Shown here piece by piece: positions 46,648 through 57,109 of a DNA stretch of 64,000 bases. This stretch comes from Paraniabella hibiscisoli (GTDB taxonomy: Bacteria > Bacteroidota > Bacteroidia > Chitinophagales > Chitinophagaceae). The notes beneath the pieces were generated by a model. The model saw only the letters and a program-made list of their open reading frames with translations. It did no database searches and was not told the DNA's origin. The stretch is from positions 2,728,001 through 2,792,000 of the forward strand of contig NZ_JAKWBK010000001.1 in the NCBI RefSeq assembly GCF_022512515.1, given 5' to 3'. Numbering within the stretch: position 1 is the stretch's first letter; the number at the start of each line of letters is the position of its first letter. The position numbers were made by a program, and so were the translations under genes.

Positions 46648-49464
46648 ATGGTAATTTTTACCATGATAATGCTCAAAATAAACGAAAAGATCATTCTGCG
46701 TACCCCCAGATTTCCGGTAGATGGGTCGTTTAAAAATCATTGGCATACACTGAAACAGCTTATATCTGATGCGTCACCTGATTTCTATCAGGTCATAAAA
46801 GGCATGAGCTACGAGGATCTTTTAGCGGCAGATAGTAAAATCCACTTTTCAGCACAAAAGTATTTTAATAGAAGCTGTTACAGATGTACACCTTTTGGCG
46901 CTTTTGCGGCAGTAAGCTTAGCAACTGTGTGTGACAAGGAAAACCCGGTTTCAGTAAGTGAAGAGCTAGTGATCCATGCTTATCCTGATTGGTCAGAAAG
47001 TAAAAACATAGATGTAGCAAACGTTTATAGCCTAAGTGGCATTTGCCTTTTTACAAATAGTAGTTACTACGTTGTGCAGGACGAAATTAGATTTCTTCAA
47101 CGCCGCGAAAGCGATCTACAACTTGCTGCGATAGATTACCAAAGGGATATAGAAATCATTTTACAGAACTGTGCCACGCCTATTACACCTGATCAATTAC
47201 AGATTCGTCTATCCCAAACAGTAGATTCAAATTTGCTTGATGAACTGGTTCCTGCACTAATAGATATTCAACTGCTGCTTACTTCTCAGCATAGTAATAT
47301 TATTGGGACGGATTATTTTCAGCGGATACGTCATGTAGCCCATCAACGGGAAAATAGTTACCTTATAGCTGAGCGGAAAATAATTGAGGGCGGTTTCAAC
47401 AAGAAAATATTTTGTAACCTTCCCGACCTTGCAGGCATCTTGTCGCGCATAATGCCGGTTCACGAGCCGCCGGAGTTATCAAATTTTAAGAATGCATTTC
47501 TTCGTCGCTTTGAGCAAGCAGAAATACCGATCATGCTGGCTTTGGACCCGGAAATAGGAGTGGGCTACGGCGATCAGGAGCAGGCCATAGATGCTAGCCA
47601 TCTTGAAACGCTGGTTGGTCTTACCCCGGAAAAAGTAGTGGACATTAACGCTCCATTAAAAGAGCAGCTTTTTAGAAAGCTACTGGAACACGTCGGTAGC
47701 TATGTAATAGACATCGAAGCGCTGAAAGCTGATATAGGCGGCATCCAAGACTTACCCAACAGTATTGCCGCTACCTGTACAGTGACTGACGATTTACTAT
47801 GGCTTGATATGATCGGAGGTGCTAGTGCAACAAGTATGTCCGGCCGGTTTGCGCTCGCTGTCCCAGAGATTGAAAACTATTGCCACAAAATTGCCGCTGA
47901 CGAACAGGCAGCCAATCCAAACGTGCTATTTTTTGACGTGGGCTACAGTAAAGAAGGTAAGGTTGATAATGTGAACCGACGCCCGGTGATTTATGACCTT
48001 CAGCTTAATATTCTGAATTACGATACATCACCTCAACCGCTTTCTCTTACAGATATTTATGTGTCTGTGCAAATGGATAAAGTAGTTTTGCGGTCCCGGT
48101 CACTTAATAAGCGGCTTTTGCCTAGGATGGCAAGTGCTTACAACTATCGCCGCTCCGATCTCTCAGTGTTCCGGCTCTTCATGGATATACAGAATCAGGG
48201 CATACAAACAAACCTCACATTTAAGTTACCCAATTTTCTGAACGGCCTGCAGTTCTATCCACGTATTCAGTATAAGAATATTATCGTTTCTCCTGCGACC
48301 TGGCGCTTACCGGTGAAGGAGCTGCGGGCTTTAGATAAAGGAGAACGAACCTATTTTCTTCAATCCTGGCTTTCTCTTCGGGTTCAAACCACGCATATTA
48401 AAACTGGTAAAGGAGATCAAACACTTTGCCTCGAGATAAACGCGATGGACGACCTCGGAATATTAGTCAATACTTGCTTAAAAGAAACTGATGTACTAGT
48501 CGAGGAGACAACACTTCCAAAAAAGGGTATTGTTCAGGATACAAATGGTGCCGTGTATTTACCGCAAGTAGTGGTAACCCTGCAACATCAAGAACGAATA
48601 GTTGCACCACTTACAATAGTCCAGGAACGATTCCCGGCTATAGCAAAAAGCCGCGTACTGTCTTTGGGAAATGAATGGCTGTATTTTCAGATTTTCTGCC
48701 CAGTATATCGTTCGGATCAGATATTGGACAAGGCGGGTTATATAGACCGCACGCGACAATATTTACATAAGTGGTTCTTTATACGCTATGATGAAGGAGG
48801 TCCGCATATCAGGTTACGGCTAAACGTAAAAAATACCTCCGTTTCGTCCGACCTAATCAATGCGTTGAGCCATGTACTACAAGCGGAATTGGAAAGTGGC
48901 ATTGTTGCGGACATGAAGCTCTGTATTTACCGACCGGAAGTGCACCGCTACTATCCTGAGCAAATGGAAAACGTTGAATCGCATTTTCATGTTGACAGCG
49001 AATTTGCCATTAGTGCGATAGGAGAGATGTTATCAAGTAACGTGCGCTACAGGCTTTGTGTGGATCTATATCATAGTGTTGAAAGCAGCGGTGCTATTGA
49101 AAGCGTAGCCTTAGACCACATGGTGTCAAAAATGGCGGAGAATTACAATAAGGAGCATTACGTAAAAGGAGAGCAGTTTAAGGCTATCAACAACGATTTT
49201 AGATCTTTTAGACAGGAGCCATCTCCCTCGCTCAGCCTAATAAGTACTTCCTCTCATAAACAATTGAAACAATCGCTTATCGATACTTTATTCAGTTACC
49301 CAGCATTAATAAGGCCAAAAATACTAGCTGATCTTCTACATATGCATATTAACCGGCTTTTCATTAGCCAACAGAGAACACATGAGATGGTCTTTTACAA
49401 TTTCTTGGTATTGGAACAAAAAAGTAAAAAATACCAATTTAACCCACAAACAATTATGAGTTGA
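46648..49464 (+). CDS. lanB: Full-length lantibiotic dehydratase LanB
   Basis: An intact 938-residue class I lanthipeptide dehydratase. The N-terminal glutamylation domain (Lant_dehydr_N; FSAQKYFNRSCYRCTPFGAF is the conserved R-C-T-P-[FY]-G-[LA]-F region) spans ~1-630. The C-terminal elimination (SpaB_C) domain starts near residue 680 (LGNEWLYFQIFCPVYRSDQI) and includes KWFFIRYDEGGPHIRLR. It uses Glu-tRNA to glutamylate Ser/Thr and then eliminates to dehydro residues. No LanC cyclase is in the window. Start ATG 46648; 46663 or 46669 are equally possible. Confidence 0.93.
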   Translation: MVIFTMIMLKINEKIILRTPRFPVDGSFKNHWHTLKQLISDASPDFYQVIKGMSYEDLLAADSKIHFSAQKYFNRSCYRCTPFGAFAAVSLATVCDKENPVSVSEELVIHAYPDWSESKNIDVANVYSLSGICLFTNSSYYVVQDEIRFLQRRESDLQLAAIDYQRDIEIILQNCATPITPDQLQIRLSQTVDSNLLDELVPALIDIQLLLTSQHSNIIGTDYFQRIRHVAHQRENSYLIAERKIIEGGFNKKIFCNLPDLAGILSRIMPVHEPPELSNFKNAFLRRFEQAEIPIMLALDPEIGVGYGDQEQAIDASHLETLVGLTPEKVVDINAPLKEQLFRKLLEHVGSYVIDIEALKADIGGIQDLPNSIAATCTVTDDLLWLDMIGGASATSMSGRFALAVPEIENYCHKIAADEQAANPNVLFFDVGYSKEGKVDNVNRRPVIYDLQLNILNYDTSPQPLSLTDIYVSVQMDKVVLRSRSLNKRLLPRMASAYNYRRSDLSVFRLFMDIQNQGIQTNLTFKLPNFLNGLQFYPRIQYKNIIVSPATWRLPVKELRALDKGERTYFLQSWLSLRVQTTHIKTGKGDQTLCLEINAMDDLGILVNTCLKETDVLVEETTLPKKGIVQDTNGAVYLPQVVVTLQHQERIVAPLTIVQERFPAIAKSRVLSLGNEWLYFQIFCPVYRSDQILDKAGYIDRTRQYLHKWFFIRYDEGGPHIRLRLNVKNTSVSSDLINALSHVLQAELESGIVADMKLCIYRPEVHRYYPEQMENVESHFHVDSEFAISAIGEMLSSNVRYRLCVDLYHSVESSGAIESVALDHMVSKMAENYNKEHYVKGEQFKAINNDFRSFRQEPSPSLSLISTSSHKQLKQSLIDTLFSYPALIRPKILADLLHMHINRLFISQQRTHEMVFYNFLVLEQKSKKYQFNPQTIMS

Positions 49465-49522
49465 ACGAGATCAAATGTTCGAAACTCATAAAACTCCCTA
49501 TACCTCTAAAATTAAATGTACG

Positions 49523-50772
49523 ATGATTGAAAAACTAATGCTACCGTTATTAGGCTGTCTCATGCTGTTAAAGTTAAATGCGCAAACAACACTTGTTGCA
49601 GGAGATATTGCTTTTACTGGTGTCAATTCGGCTTCAAACACCACCAACGATTTTGTAAATACACCTCAAAGCGAAAGTAACCGTGAATTTTGCTTCATAT
49701 TATTGAAGCAGGTAACCGCCGGTACTACTATCTTTTTACGGATTTTGGATGGCGGACAGATGCCCAGGCTTTTCAAAGCGCCAATCCTGGTGGTTGCACC
49801 ACTCCTTCAGGCGCTTTAACCGACGGCGTGGTTAGATGGCAAGCAAATAGTACGCTGCCATATGGAACTCAAATAGTTGTTCGTTGCGTGACAAGTCCTA
49901 AATCCAATGTTGGTACTGCTGCCGGAACTCAAGCGACATTTAACTCCGGCACTAACTATATTACGCTGGCGTCTCCTGGTGAATCTGTTTTTGCTTTCAC
50001 CGGTAGCTTAGCTGTTCCTACACTTCTTGGTGGAATCTGCGCTAGCCCAAGCGGCTGGGTGACCACACTTAACAACTGTGACCTTTCTCCCACGGCATCG
50101 TCTCTTCCCAACGTACTAAACAACTCCCTGAATGGAAACAGGAATTATGCTTTTGCAGTGCTGCCTCCCAATGGCTCAGGTTATTGTATGCGCTTAAAAT
50201 CTACAGTAAGAATCAGTACTGATCCTGCTGTCGCCAGGGCAACTATTTACACCGCGTCCAACTGGGAGACAAACAGCGCCTCTACAGCCTACTCACTGCC
50301 TTCAAACAGCGGTAACGTTGTACTTCCGGTGACCTTTGACGAAATTAGCGCGGTTGCCAAATACAACAGGCTGTCTGTGCAATGGAAGACAACTTCAGAA
50401 ACGAATTGCAAAGAATATGCTGTAGAGGCTTCTTCAGATGGCAATGACTGGATCAGTATAGGCACTCTGTCATCAAAAGCTACCAACGGAAATTCTTCCA
50501 TCCCCTTGTCTTATAAACTCGAAATTGATCTTTCTCAAATCACTTTTTCTGTTGTGGGACTGGCAACGTTGCTGATATTAGTAAGAAGCAGAAGAAAAAA
50601 CTATAGCATTTTGTTTTTGGCAGTGACGGGTATAGCAATTTTTGTAGGGTGCAATAAAGATAATGGTCGCGAAACGCTTACCACCTCGTCGAAGATATTC
50701 ATTCGTGTTGCTCAGCAAGATATTGACGGGAAGATAAATTATTCAAAAATCATCCAGGCGGTTCTCGAATAA
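49523..50772 (+). CDS. Secreted protein with interrupted C-terminal beta domain (P1, frameshifted)
   Basis: Signal peptide MIEKLMLPLLGCLMLLKLNA. A first domain (GDIAFTGVNSASNTTNDFVN; after one T added to the T5 run 49733-49737, TDFGWRTDAQAF) resembles the exported repeat-type domain with FTD-x-GW. The C-terminal domain starts at LPVTFDEISAVAKYNRLSVQ, W-x-T-x-S-E-x-N, of the FN3-like kind common before type IX secretion tails, but it is split by two membrane helices (FSVVGLATLLILV, ILFLAVTGIAIFVGC) with a basic loop, then FIRVAQQDIDGKINYSKII. Two other genes in this window share this design. Confidence 0.65.
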
Positions 50773-50945
50773 TATTACACGAGTATTGCTTTTTATTAAA
50801 GCAAGAAACAGTACAACAATATCATGCTCTGTTCAGTAAGAACATTGCACTATTGTTGGTTGCTATCTAACTATGTTAATAATATCTTAGAAATTTTTAA
50901 AGCATTGCACAAGCCAATAATTTTATTGCACCAAACGTGTGGCTT

Positions 50946-51790
50946 ATGCAACCCTATACTTATACGATCTTGCCCGTGTCCGCCAGCTTGTGCGATTGGG
51001 TGGAATCTATTTTTATTATAGATGTCGATCTAAAGAGTTTATCACTTCCTGCGATCCTAAAATATCCATGGTCAGTAACTACTCGAATTTACTTTGTAAT
51101 CGGTGGCGGGCATCTAATGGTAAAGCAAAACGAGGCTTCAGATTTTAGGGTTTATCCTGAAAATTTCGTGGTTGGCCCACGATTGGAAAATAATATCATA
51201 GACCTGGGACCTTATCGCCGGGTGGCGGGTATTACATTCAAACCTGGCGGGCTTTATAGGCTACTTGGGATACCTATGCAAGAGTTTGCTAAAGAAATAG
51301 ATTTAAACCTGGTTCTCAAAGAAACAAGAGAGCTATCGGAGCAGCTGTTACTCGCGCAAAATGATCAGGAGGTATTTTGTAAAATAGAAAAGTTCTTAAT
51401 GGGGCGACTGCCGGATATCAGGCCGATGACCCCTTTGATAAAGCTGTTGAAATGCTGGCGGCTAGCAACGGAAACCTACCCATCAGTAAGGTTGCAGCGT
51501 TTGCATCCTTAAGCATAAGGCAATTCGAAAGGAAGGCAAAAGTTAGTTTGGGCGTGTCACCTAAACTGTACTCGAGAGTTCTAAGATTTACAAATGCATG
51601 GCTCTATAGAGAAGCTCATCCAGATATTTCCTGGTATAAAATCACACATGAATTTGGATATGCCGACCAGATGCATTTGGTGGATGACTTCAAAATTTTT
51701 TGCGGCACTACACCAACAGGAATCAGTGATCAGGTCGCAGCTAAGATGCTTACAGGCATTGAAGGAAGATTAAAAGTACAGGTTTGTTAG
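50946..51790 (+). CDS. AraC-family regulator (frameshifted)
   Basis: An N-terminal domain with MVKQNEASDFRVYPENFVVG and ITFKPGGLYRLLGIPMQEF (DUF6597-like start of AraC regulators in Bacteroidota) is followed, after an indel near 51430-51440, by DDPFDKAVEMLAAS and the AraC helix-turn-helix: ISKVAAFASLSIRQFERKAK and ITHEFGYADQMHLVDDFKIF. The stop is 51790. A damaged copy of its 3' half lies at 53309-53571. It may control the neighbouring surface proteins. Confidence 0.85.
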
Positions 51791-51947
51791 AGAAAAGGTA
51801 AAGTATTGGGTGTCGCATTTTATCTAGGTTAGCCATACAGGGCAAGCTATCTTTACATAAGTCTTTCGGGTATTAACCCAAACCCTATGCAAGTGGGCGG
51901 TACCCTTGGCAGCCACGCTGTTCCTAAAGGGCAGCCTTTTTGCTTAG
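51513..51947. repeat. Direct repeat, copy 1 (araC 3' half plus downstream)
   Basis: This ~430-base segment, from the helix-turn-helix coding part of the AraC gene through 157 bases beyond its stop, recurs at 53309-53734 in the same orientation with scattered differences (I estimate roughly 85-90 % identity by eye). It includes a short frame beginning MQVGGTLGSHAVPKGQPFCL. Confidence 0.85.
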
Positions 51948-52060
51948 AAGTTTAAATATGAGCTATAGACATATCTTGTATCGCCCACGTGCCAGTACAA
52001 AGTAGCATAATCACAACAAAGAGAATGTTGTAGACGGCTCTGTATGCTCTAACACAAATC

Positions 52061-53191
52061 CTAATCCCTATAAGACTGGACAATGGTCGATGAAGATTTG
52101 GCACCGTCCTTGTCTACCTGATCGATTCTTACAAAGACTTTCTCTGCCGTTTCTAGAGTAGCGTCTGACTTATCCTTTACGCATGAAAAATGTATTATTG
52201 CAAATACAAAAATAAGCGGCGTGGCGATCCAGCGCCGATTCCGTCGATTGGTAACGATCAACAGAATGCTAAGAATAAGTACAGCGCTGATAGAAGCTAA
52301 GCCCATTTTACCATTTAGATCTATAGATGAAACACTGAAGCTATATTCAAGCTTTGCTGAGGAATTACCATCAGGAGCTTGAGACGGCAGTTGTCCCACA
52401 GAGGTAAAATGTTTGCCATCTGCAGAGACCATAACTTCGAAATGGTCAACATTTTTTTCTGAAAGTGTTTGCCAGTTTATCTCAAGGGCAGAACTGTTCA
52501 GCCGGGCTGAAACAGACCCGAAAGTAACGGGTAGTGTTCCGTCGGGTGTAAATTCAAATTGAATTTGTGGAATGTTCGAGGCTACCTGACCAGCCGGTGG
52601 GACCGCGGGATCGACATTGAAAAAATCCGTGCTGTAGTACAAGCCGCGGCCGTAGCCAGGAGTAGTTGTTGGTGTGTAACCTTGCCAATATTGCCACTGG
52701 ACGTTTCCCATAGGTCTGTTTTCATCGACTGCAATCACAATGTTGTCTGTTCCATTCCAATGAAATGGAGTGTCCAACGTCAGCTCCACCCAGGAATTTG
52801 CCTGGCTTACGTCAATTAACGGTAGTGACATTTGAAATACTTTATTCATCGTATTTAGAGGTCTCCAATCAGTCTGCAAAACAAAACTGTCAACCGTCGT
52901 GTTTCCCATGTATACGGTCCAGTAATCCCATGTGCCGCAAGGGGTAATATTAACTGTTTTGTATCGGATTTTTGAGATGGTCCCAGCAGTAGTGGCGCCC
53001 GCGGTGATCATTTCACCGCGGGTGTAGATAGCTTGGGTGTAGGAATAGAAAGCGTCAGAATTGAGCGGTATAGCATTGTTCCATAATGTGCCTGAGCCAA
53101 TTTGTATGTTAATCTGGCCTTCTGCTACTACAGAGAATGCTAGTTGAAATAATAAAAGTAATGGTATGATGCTATTGAGCAACTTTTTCAT
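52061..53191 (-). CDS. Secreted protein with interrupted C-terminal beta domain (P2)
   Basis: Intact, ~376 residues. Signal peptide MKKLLNSIIPLLLLFQLAFS from ATG 53191 (an upstream start at 53224 is less likely). The N-terminal domain (IGSGTLWNNAIPLNSDAFYS, IRYKTVNITPCGTW) is a beta-sandwich of the type found in exported Bacteroidota proteins. At LPVTFGSVSARLNSSALEIN the FN3-like domain begins (W-x-T-L-S-E-K-N, HFEVMVSADGKHF). It is interrupted by two membrane helices with basic loop NRRNRR and FSCVKD, then completed by VFVRIDQVDKDGAKSSS. As the frame is unbroken, the insertion is real. Confidence 0.75.
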   Translation of the reverse strand: MKKLLNSIIPLLLLFQLAFSVVAEGQINIQIGSGTLWNNAIPLNSDAFYSYTQAIYTRGEMITAGATTAGTISKIRYKTVNITPCGTWDYWTVYMGNTTVDSFVLQTDWRPLNTMNKVFQMSLPLIDVSQANSWVELTLDTPFHWNGTDNIVIAVDENRPMGNVQWQYWQGYTPTTTPGYGRGLYYSTDFFNVDPAVPPAGQVASNIPQIQFEFTPDGTLPVTFGSVSARLNSSALEINWQTLSEKNVDHFEVMVSADGKHFTSVGQLPSQAPDGNSSAKLEYSFSVSSIDLNGKMGLASISAVLILSILLIVTNRRNRRWIATPLIFVFAIIHFSCVKDKSDATLETAEKVFVRIDQVDKDGAKSSSTIVQSYRD

Positions 53192-53308
53192 ATTGAGTGC
53201 GGTTTTCGATTTAGAGGACGACAAAAATACAACTTGAAAATATAAGTCGATTGAAATTACATAGTTTTCTAATATAAGGAAGCCAGGGGTCAGGAGGCAG
53301 TGCTTATA

Positions 53309-53571
53309 GCATGAGACAATTCGAAAGAAATGTAATAGTTAGCTTGAGAGTATCGCCTAACCTGTATTCGAGAGTTTAAAGATTTACAAATGCATGGCTC
53401 CGTAGAGAAGCGCATCCAGATATTTCCTGGTATAGAATCACGCATGAGTTTGGTTATGCCGACCAGATGCACCTGGTGGATGACTTCAAATTTTTTACGG
53501 TACTACACGATCAGATCGCTGCCAAGATGCTTACAGGCATTGAAGGAAGATTAAAAGTACAGGTTTGTTAG
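53309..53571 (+). pseudogene. Remnant of araC 3' half
   Basis: A decayed copy of the DNA-binding part of the AraC gene at 50946-51790: the recognisable FTNAW-x-REAHPDISWY and HEFGYADQMHLVDDFK parts are broken by stops and missing bases (e.g. after VYSRV and in the FFTVLHD region), and there is no 5' half. It is part of the duplicated segment and cannot encode a regulator. Confidence 0.8.
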
Positions 53572-53734
53572 AGAAAAGGTAAAATATTGGGTGTCGCCTT
53601 TTATCTAGGTTAGCCATACAGGGCAAGCTACCTTTACATAAGTCTTTCGGGTATTAAAATTAACCCAAACCCAATGCAAGTCGATGGCACCCCCGAAGAT
53701 CAGGCTGTTCCCAAAGGGCAGCCTTTTTGCTTAG
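53309..53734. repeat. Direct repeat, copy 2
   Basis: Second copy of 51513-51947. The first 263 bases are the araC remnant; the rest ends in GGGCAGCCTTTTTGCTTAG as in copy 1. The two copies flank the P2 gene (minus strand). A 60-codon frame (53674-53856, MQVDGTPEDQAVPKGQPFCL) extends past the repeat; it has no support as a gene. The following 53735-53877 holds nothing recognisable. Confidence 0.85.
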
Positions 53735-53877
53735 TCATTGACACCGCATTACAAAATCTTCAACACCCATTGTGGCAAGCGTTCAACAGTGAGCCATGCG
53801 TTATCGTCATCGAAATGATCTTGGCAACTCTCTTCCTAAATTCCCCACGCCAATGAAGTCATTTCTGTTTCCAGGGC

Positions 53878-55826
53878 TTATATCCTTTGTAGGTTAAACC
53901 CATCTGCTTTTTCATAAACGAGTGGATACTGCTCAAATACAACATTACTTTTGTCCAGGCCAAAATTCACATCCTCTTTTACGCCGAGTAGCTTTAAGTT
54001 ATAATAGGACTTAAGGAGCAGGTTTTTCCAGTAAGGAAGCGTATTGTCATAAGATAAAAATGAACTTGCGACGATAAACCGGTAATCGCCGATATCTTTT
54101 GCATCATACTTTTTTCCTCGGCCTTTTCATAACTAAGTTCCCCACTATCAATCAGGGCAGTGGCTATTTTTCTGAAAAACAGGTCAACTTTGGGTTCGAC
54201 CCTGAATCCTATGTGCAAAACGACGTGATACACGTCGTTTTCAGACAGTGTATGCACTTCATAATTCAGGGAATACGGCTCATCAGTAACATGCACATGA
54301 AAGAACCAATACACATCAGCTCTTTTAGCAGGGCTTTTAAAAATAGAATTAAGCGTTCGTTTCTCGATACTACCGGGACGGTTAATGGATGTCAGATAAA
54401 TAAGGTTAGTCGCATAACTTTTGATTGCAGTATTTGAAGCAAGATCCTTTATTTTCTGTATTACAATCGGTGTAATGTCAGTCGCAGCTATCAGCTGCCC
54501 CTGCATCCGTTTTCCACGGTACCATACCAGCATTGTTGCGGATAAAACAGCTCCAACTACCAGCATAATCCAGCCTCCTTCATGTAGCTTTTGCAGATTG
54601 GCGACAAGGAACGAAATTTCAACGGTAAGAAATACAGAGGTAATGATACCGATAAACACGTAGGATACTCTTCGTATCCTGAGATAAAGTGCTATCAGGA
54701 ATGTGGTGATAAGCATCGTAAGGGTAACAGACAGACCAAAAGCAGCTTCCATATTTTTCGACTCCCTAAAGTGTAGCACCATAAGAATACAGGCCGTCAT
54801 CAGGAACCAGTTGAAGAACGGAATATACATTTGGCCCTTGATCGTCCCCGGAAATACAACTCTGTTCCGTGGCCAAAAACCTAACCGGATCGCCTCATTG
54901 ACAAGGGTAAAGCAGCCACTGATAAGCGCCTGGCTTGCAATTACTGTTGCCATCGAAGCCAGGATGACCGAGGGAATATAAATGACCTCAGGAATTATGT
55001 TATAAAAAGGACTCAGGTCATTGGCCTTTCCTTCATGTATTAACCATGCAGTTTGGCCGGCGTAGGACAGCACCAGGCAGATCTTAATATAGATCCAACT
55101 CACGCGTATATTATTCCTGCCAACATGCCCCATGTCGCTATACAAAGCCTCTGCACCGGTAGTACACAGGAAAATACCGCCCAGCAACCAAAATCCGGAA
55201 GGGAAATGAGCCAGGAGCTCGTAGGCATAATATAGGTTGATAGCCCTAAAAACAGAAAGATCGCTCATGACCGCCAGAATTCCTATTGTACCGATAAATG
55301 TGAACCAAATCAGCATAATCGGGCCAAAGAACTTGCCGATTTTTTGAGTTCCGAGCTGTTGCAACACGAAAAGAAGGATAATAATCGCGATAACGATAGG
55401 CACTGTATTGAGGCCCGGATCGAATTTCTGAAGCCCTTCGATGGCCGAGGCAACAGATATGGGCGGTGTAATGATCCCATCGGCGATAAGAAAGGCGCCT
55501 CCTAAAATTGCTGGAATAATCAGCCATCTTCCAAAATATCTCCTGATCAGCGTGTACAATGAAAAAATACCTCCCTCGCCGTTGTTATCTGCCTGAAGTG
55601 TGATCAGGATGTATTTGAGGGTTGTTTGTAGCGTTAGGGTCCAGATAATACAACTAAGAATACCCAATGCTTTGGTTTCGGAAACAATTTCTCCTGAGTG
55701 AAAAAGCGCATTTAAAGTATATAAGGGAGACGTCCCGATATCTCCAAATACAATCCCTGTAGCAATCAGTACACCCCCAAGCTTAATTTGCCGGTGAAAT
55801 GTTCCGGAATTTGTAGTGTGGCTCAA
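53878..55826 (-). CDS. kup: Potassium transporter Kup (frameshifted end)
   Basis: A K+/H+ symporter with twelve membrane helices. Signatures are GIVFGDIGTSPLYTL, NNGEGGIFSLYTLIRR, IADGIITPPISVASAIEGL and SGCFTLVNEAIRLGFWPR. The cytoplasmic C-terminal domain starts near residue 470. The frame ends at 53994, but after the T6 run 54110-54115 the other frame reads KYDAKDIGDYRFIVASSFLS and LLLKSYYNLKLLGVKED to 53878, the normal Kup C-terminus. The joined protein is ~649 residues. It has no operon partners. Confidence 0.93.
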
Positions 55827-55999
55827 AATAACGATTACAGTTTAGCTGATTTAAATAAATTGACGAACCTCATCTGTCAGGATACAGATTCTTGATGAAA
55901 GTAATGATATTTTTAATTTCAAAAATATATCTGCAGATTTTGTTTTTACGGCGGCTGACACTTTCAGGTCAAACTGTACATTAAAATTACATTTGTCAT

Positions 56000-56098
56000 A
56001 AGTTGTTGATTTTGAATATAAACAACTTTAGGTTGTCAAATAGCAACCATAAGTAGTGTAATAACAACTATAACGGTTGGAACTTTTGACGGTTCGGT
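56000..56098. promoter_or_regulatory. Cluster of GTTGT/ACAAC inverted repeats before XRE-pentapeptide gene
   Basis: AAGTTGTT (56000-56007) pairs with AACAACTT (56021-56028). ACAAC-TTTAG-GTTGT (56022-56036) is a second inverted repeat sharing that arm, and further half-sites occur as GCAACC and ACAAC-TATAAC-GGTTG up to ~56082. They lie 60-150 bases before the regulator ATG in the 327-base gap after kup (divergent), so they may be its own operators. The rest of the gap shows nothing else. Confidence 0.45.
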
Positions 56099-56153
56099 AA
56101 AAGGAGCAAATACCTTTGCTGTATCGAACATTAATGAACACAAAACAAAGAGT

Positions 56154-57098
56154 ATGGACATTAAACTATTAGGCGGTAAAATTGCCAAGGCACGAAAAGA
56201 GAAAAGTATGTCACAGGCACAACTTGCTCAACTTCTGTTCATCAGCCCTCAGGCCGTTGGCAAGTGGGAGCGCGGAGAATCCATTCCTGATATCGTTACG
56301 ATCCATCAACTTGCAGAAATTCTGGAAGTTGATCTTAACTATTTTTCAGAAAATTTTAAGTCCGCGCACGAACACACCAGGTTTAAGAGTGCAGATACGA
56401 ACGTTGAAGACGACGAGCTTGTGGAACCAGGGAGCGATGACTTGCCGCGCTCGCAAGACAGGCAATTACTGACAAACTTTAATGGAAGTAACCTGGCAGA
56501 TACCGACTTTGCGGGTGTAATTGCACATAACAGCAAATTTAAGGGAAGTGCGTTGCGTGGTTCCGATTTTACGGGAGCAGACCTTACGGGCAGCTCCTTT
56601 ATGGGCAGCGATGTGCGGGAGGCTAACTTTGATGGAACAAACCTGACAGACTGCAGCCTTGCAGTCATTGATCTGACCGGGGCAAGTTTTAATAAAACCG
56701 TTCTTATACGCACAGAGCTCAGCAAATCGGTGCTGGCCGATGCAAAGTTCAGGGATGTAAAGCTGATAGACGTAAAGCTGAACATGATCGATCTAAGGAA
56801 AACCACCTTTGAGAATTGCATTTTCGATGGCGTGGATTTTACCTATTCCGACCTGCGGGGACAGCACCTTGACGGGCTGATTTTTACCAATGTTAAGTTT
56901 AACAAGGCTGCATTAAATGACGTTACGTTTAAGGGCGCCACACTCACAAATGTGTCCTTTCGCCCGCAGTTTGCGCTCACCAACAAATACTACAAAGCCA
57001 TCAAAACTATTTGTTTTGACGAGGCCAAGATGGATAAGCTGACCTATGCCGCGCTTAAAGGTATTGGGGCTGACTTATCAAAGGTTACCACTATATAA
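56154..57098 (+). CDS. XRE helix-turn-helix fused to pentapeptide-repeat domain
   Basis: An intact 314-residue protein. Residues 1-65 are an XRE DNA-binding domain (IAKARKEKSMSQAQLAQLLF, then ISPQAVGKWERGESIPD). Residues ~105-265 are pentapeptide repeats of A(D/N)LXX type (NGSNLADTDFAG, GSDFTGADLTGSSFMGSD), forming a right-handed beta-helix. A short C-terminal cap follows. It lies 11 bases before an ABC exporter operon and probably regulates it; pentapeptide domains elsewhere mimic DNA and protect gyrase, so the combination could couple regulation with target protection (inference). Confidence 0.85.
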   Translation: MDIKLLGGKIAKARKEKSMSQAQLAQLLFISPQAVGKWERGESIPDIVTIHQLAEILEVDLNYFSENFKSAHEHTRFKSADTNVEDDELVEPGSDDLPRSQDRQLLTNFNGSNLADTDFAGVIAHNSKFKGSALRGSDFTGADLTGSSFMGSDVREANFDGTNLTDCSLAVIDLTGASFNKTVLIRTELSKSVLADAKFRDVKLIDVKLNMIDLRKTTFENCIFDGVDFTYSDLRGQHLDGLIFTNVKFNKAALNDVTFKGATLTNVSFRPQFALTNKYYKAIKTICFDEAKMDKLTYAALKGIGADLSKVTTI

Positions 57099-57109
57099 AT
57101 ACAAATAAC

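Noticed and set aside
53674..53856. 60-codon frame MQVDGTPEDQAVPKGQPFCL at the repeat end
   Set aside because: The shared start also occurs in repeat copy 1, where it stops after 22 codons; likely a by-product of the duplication.
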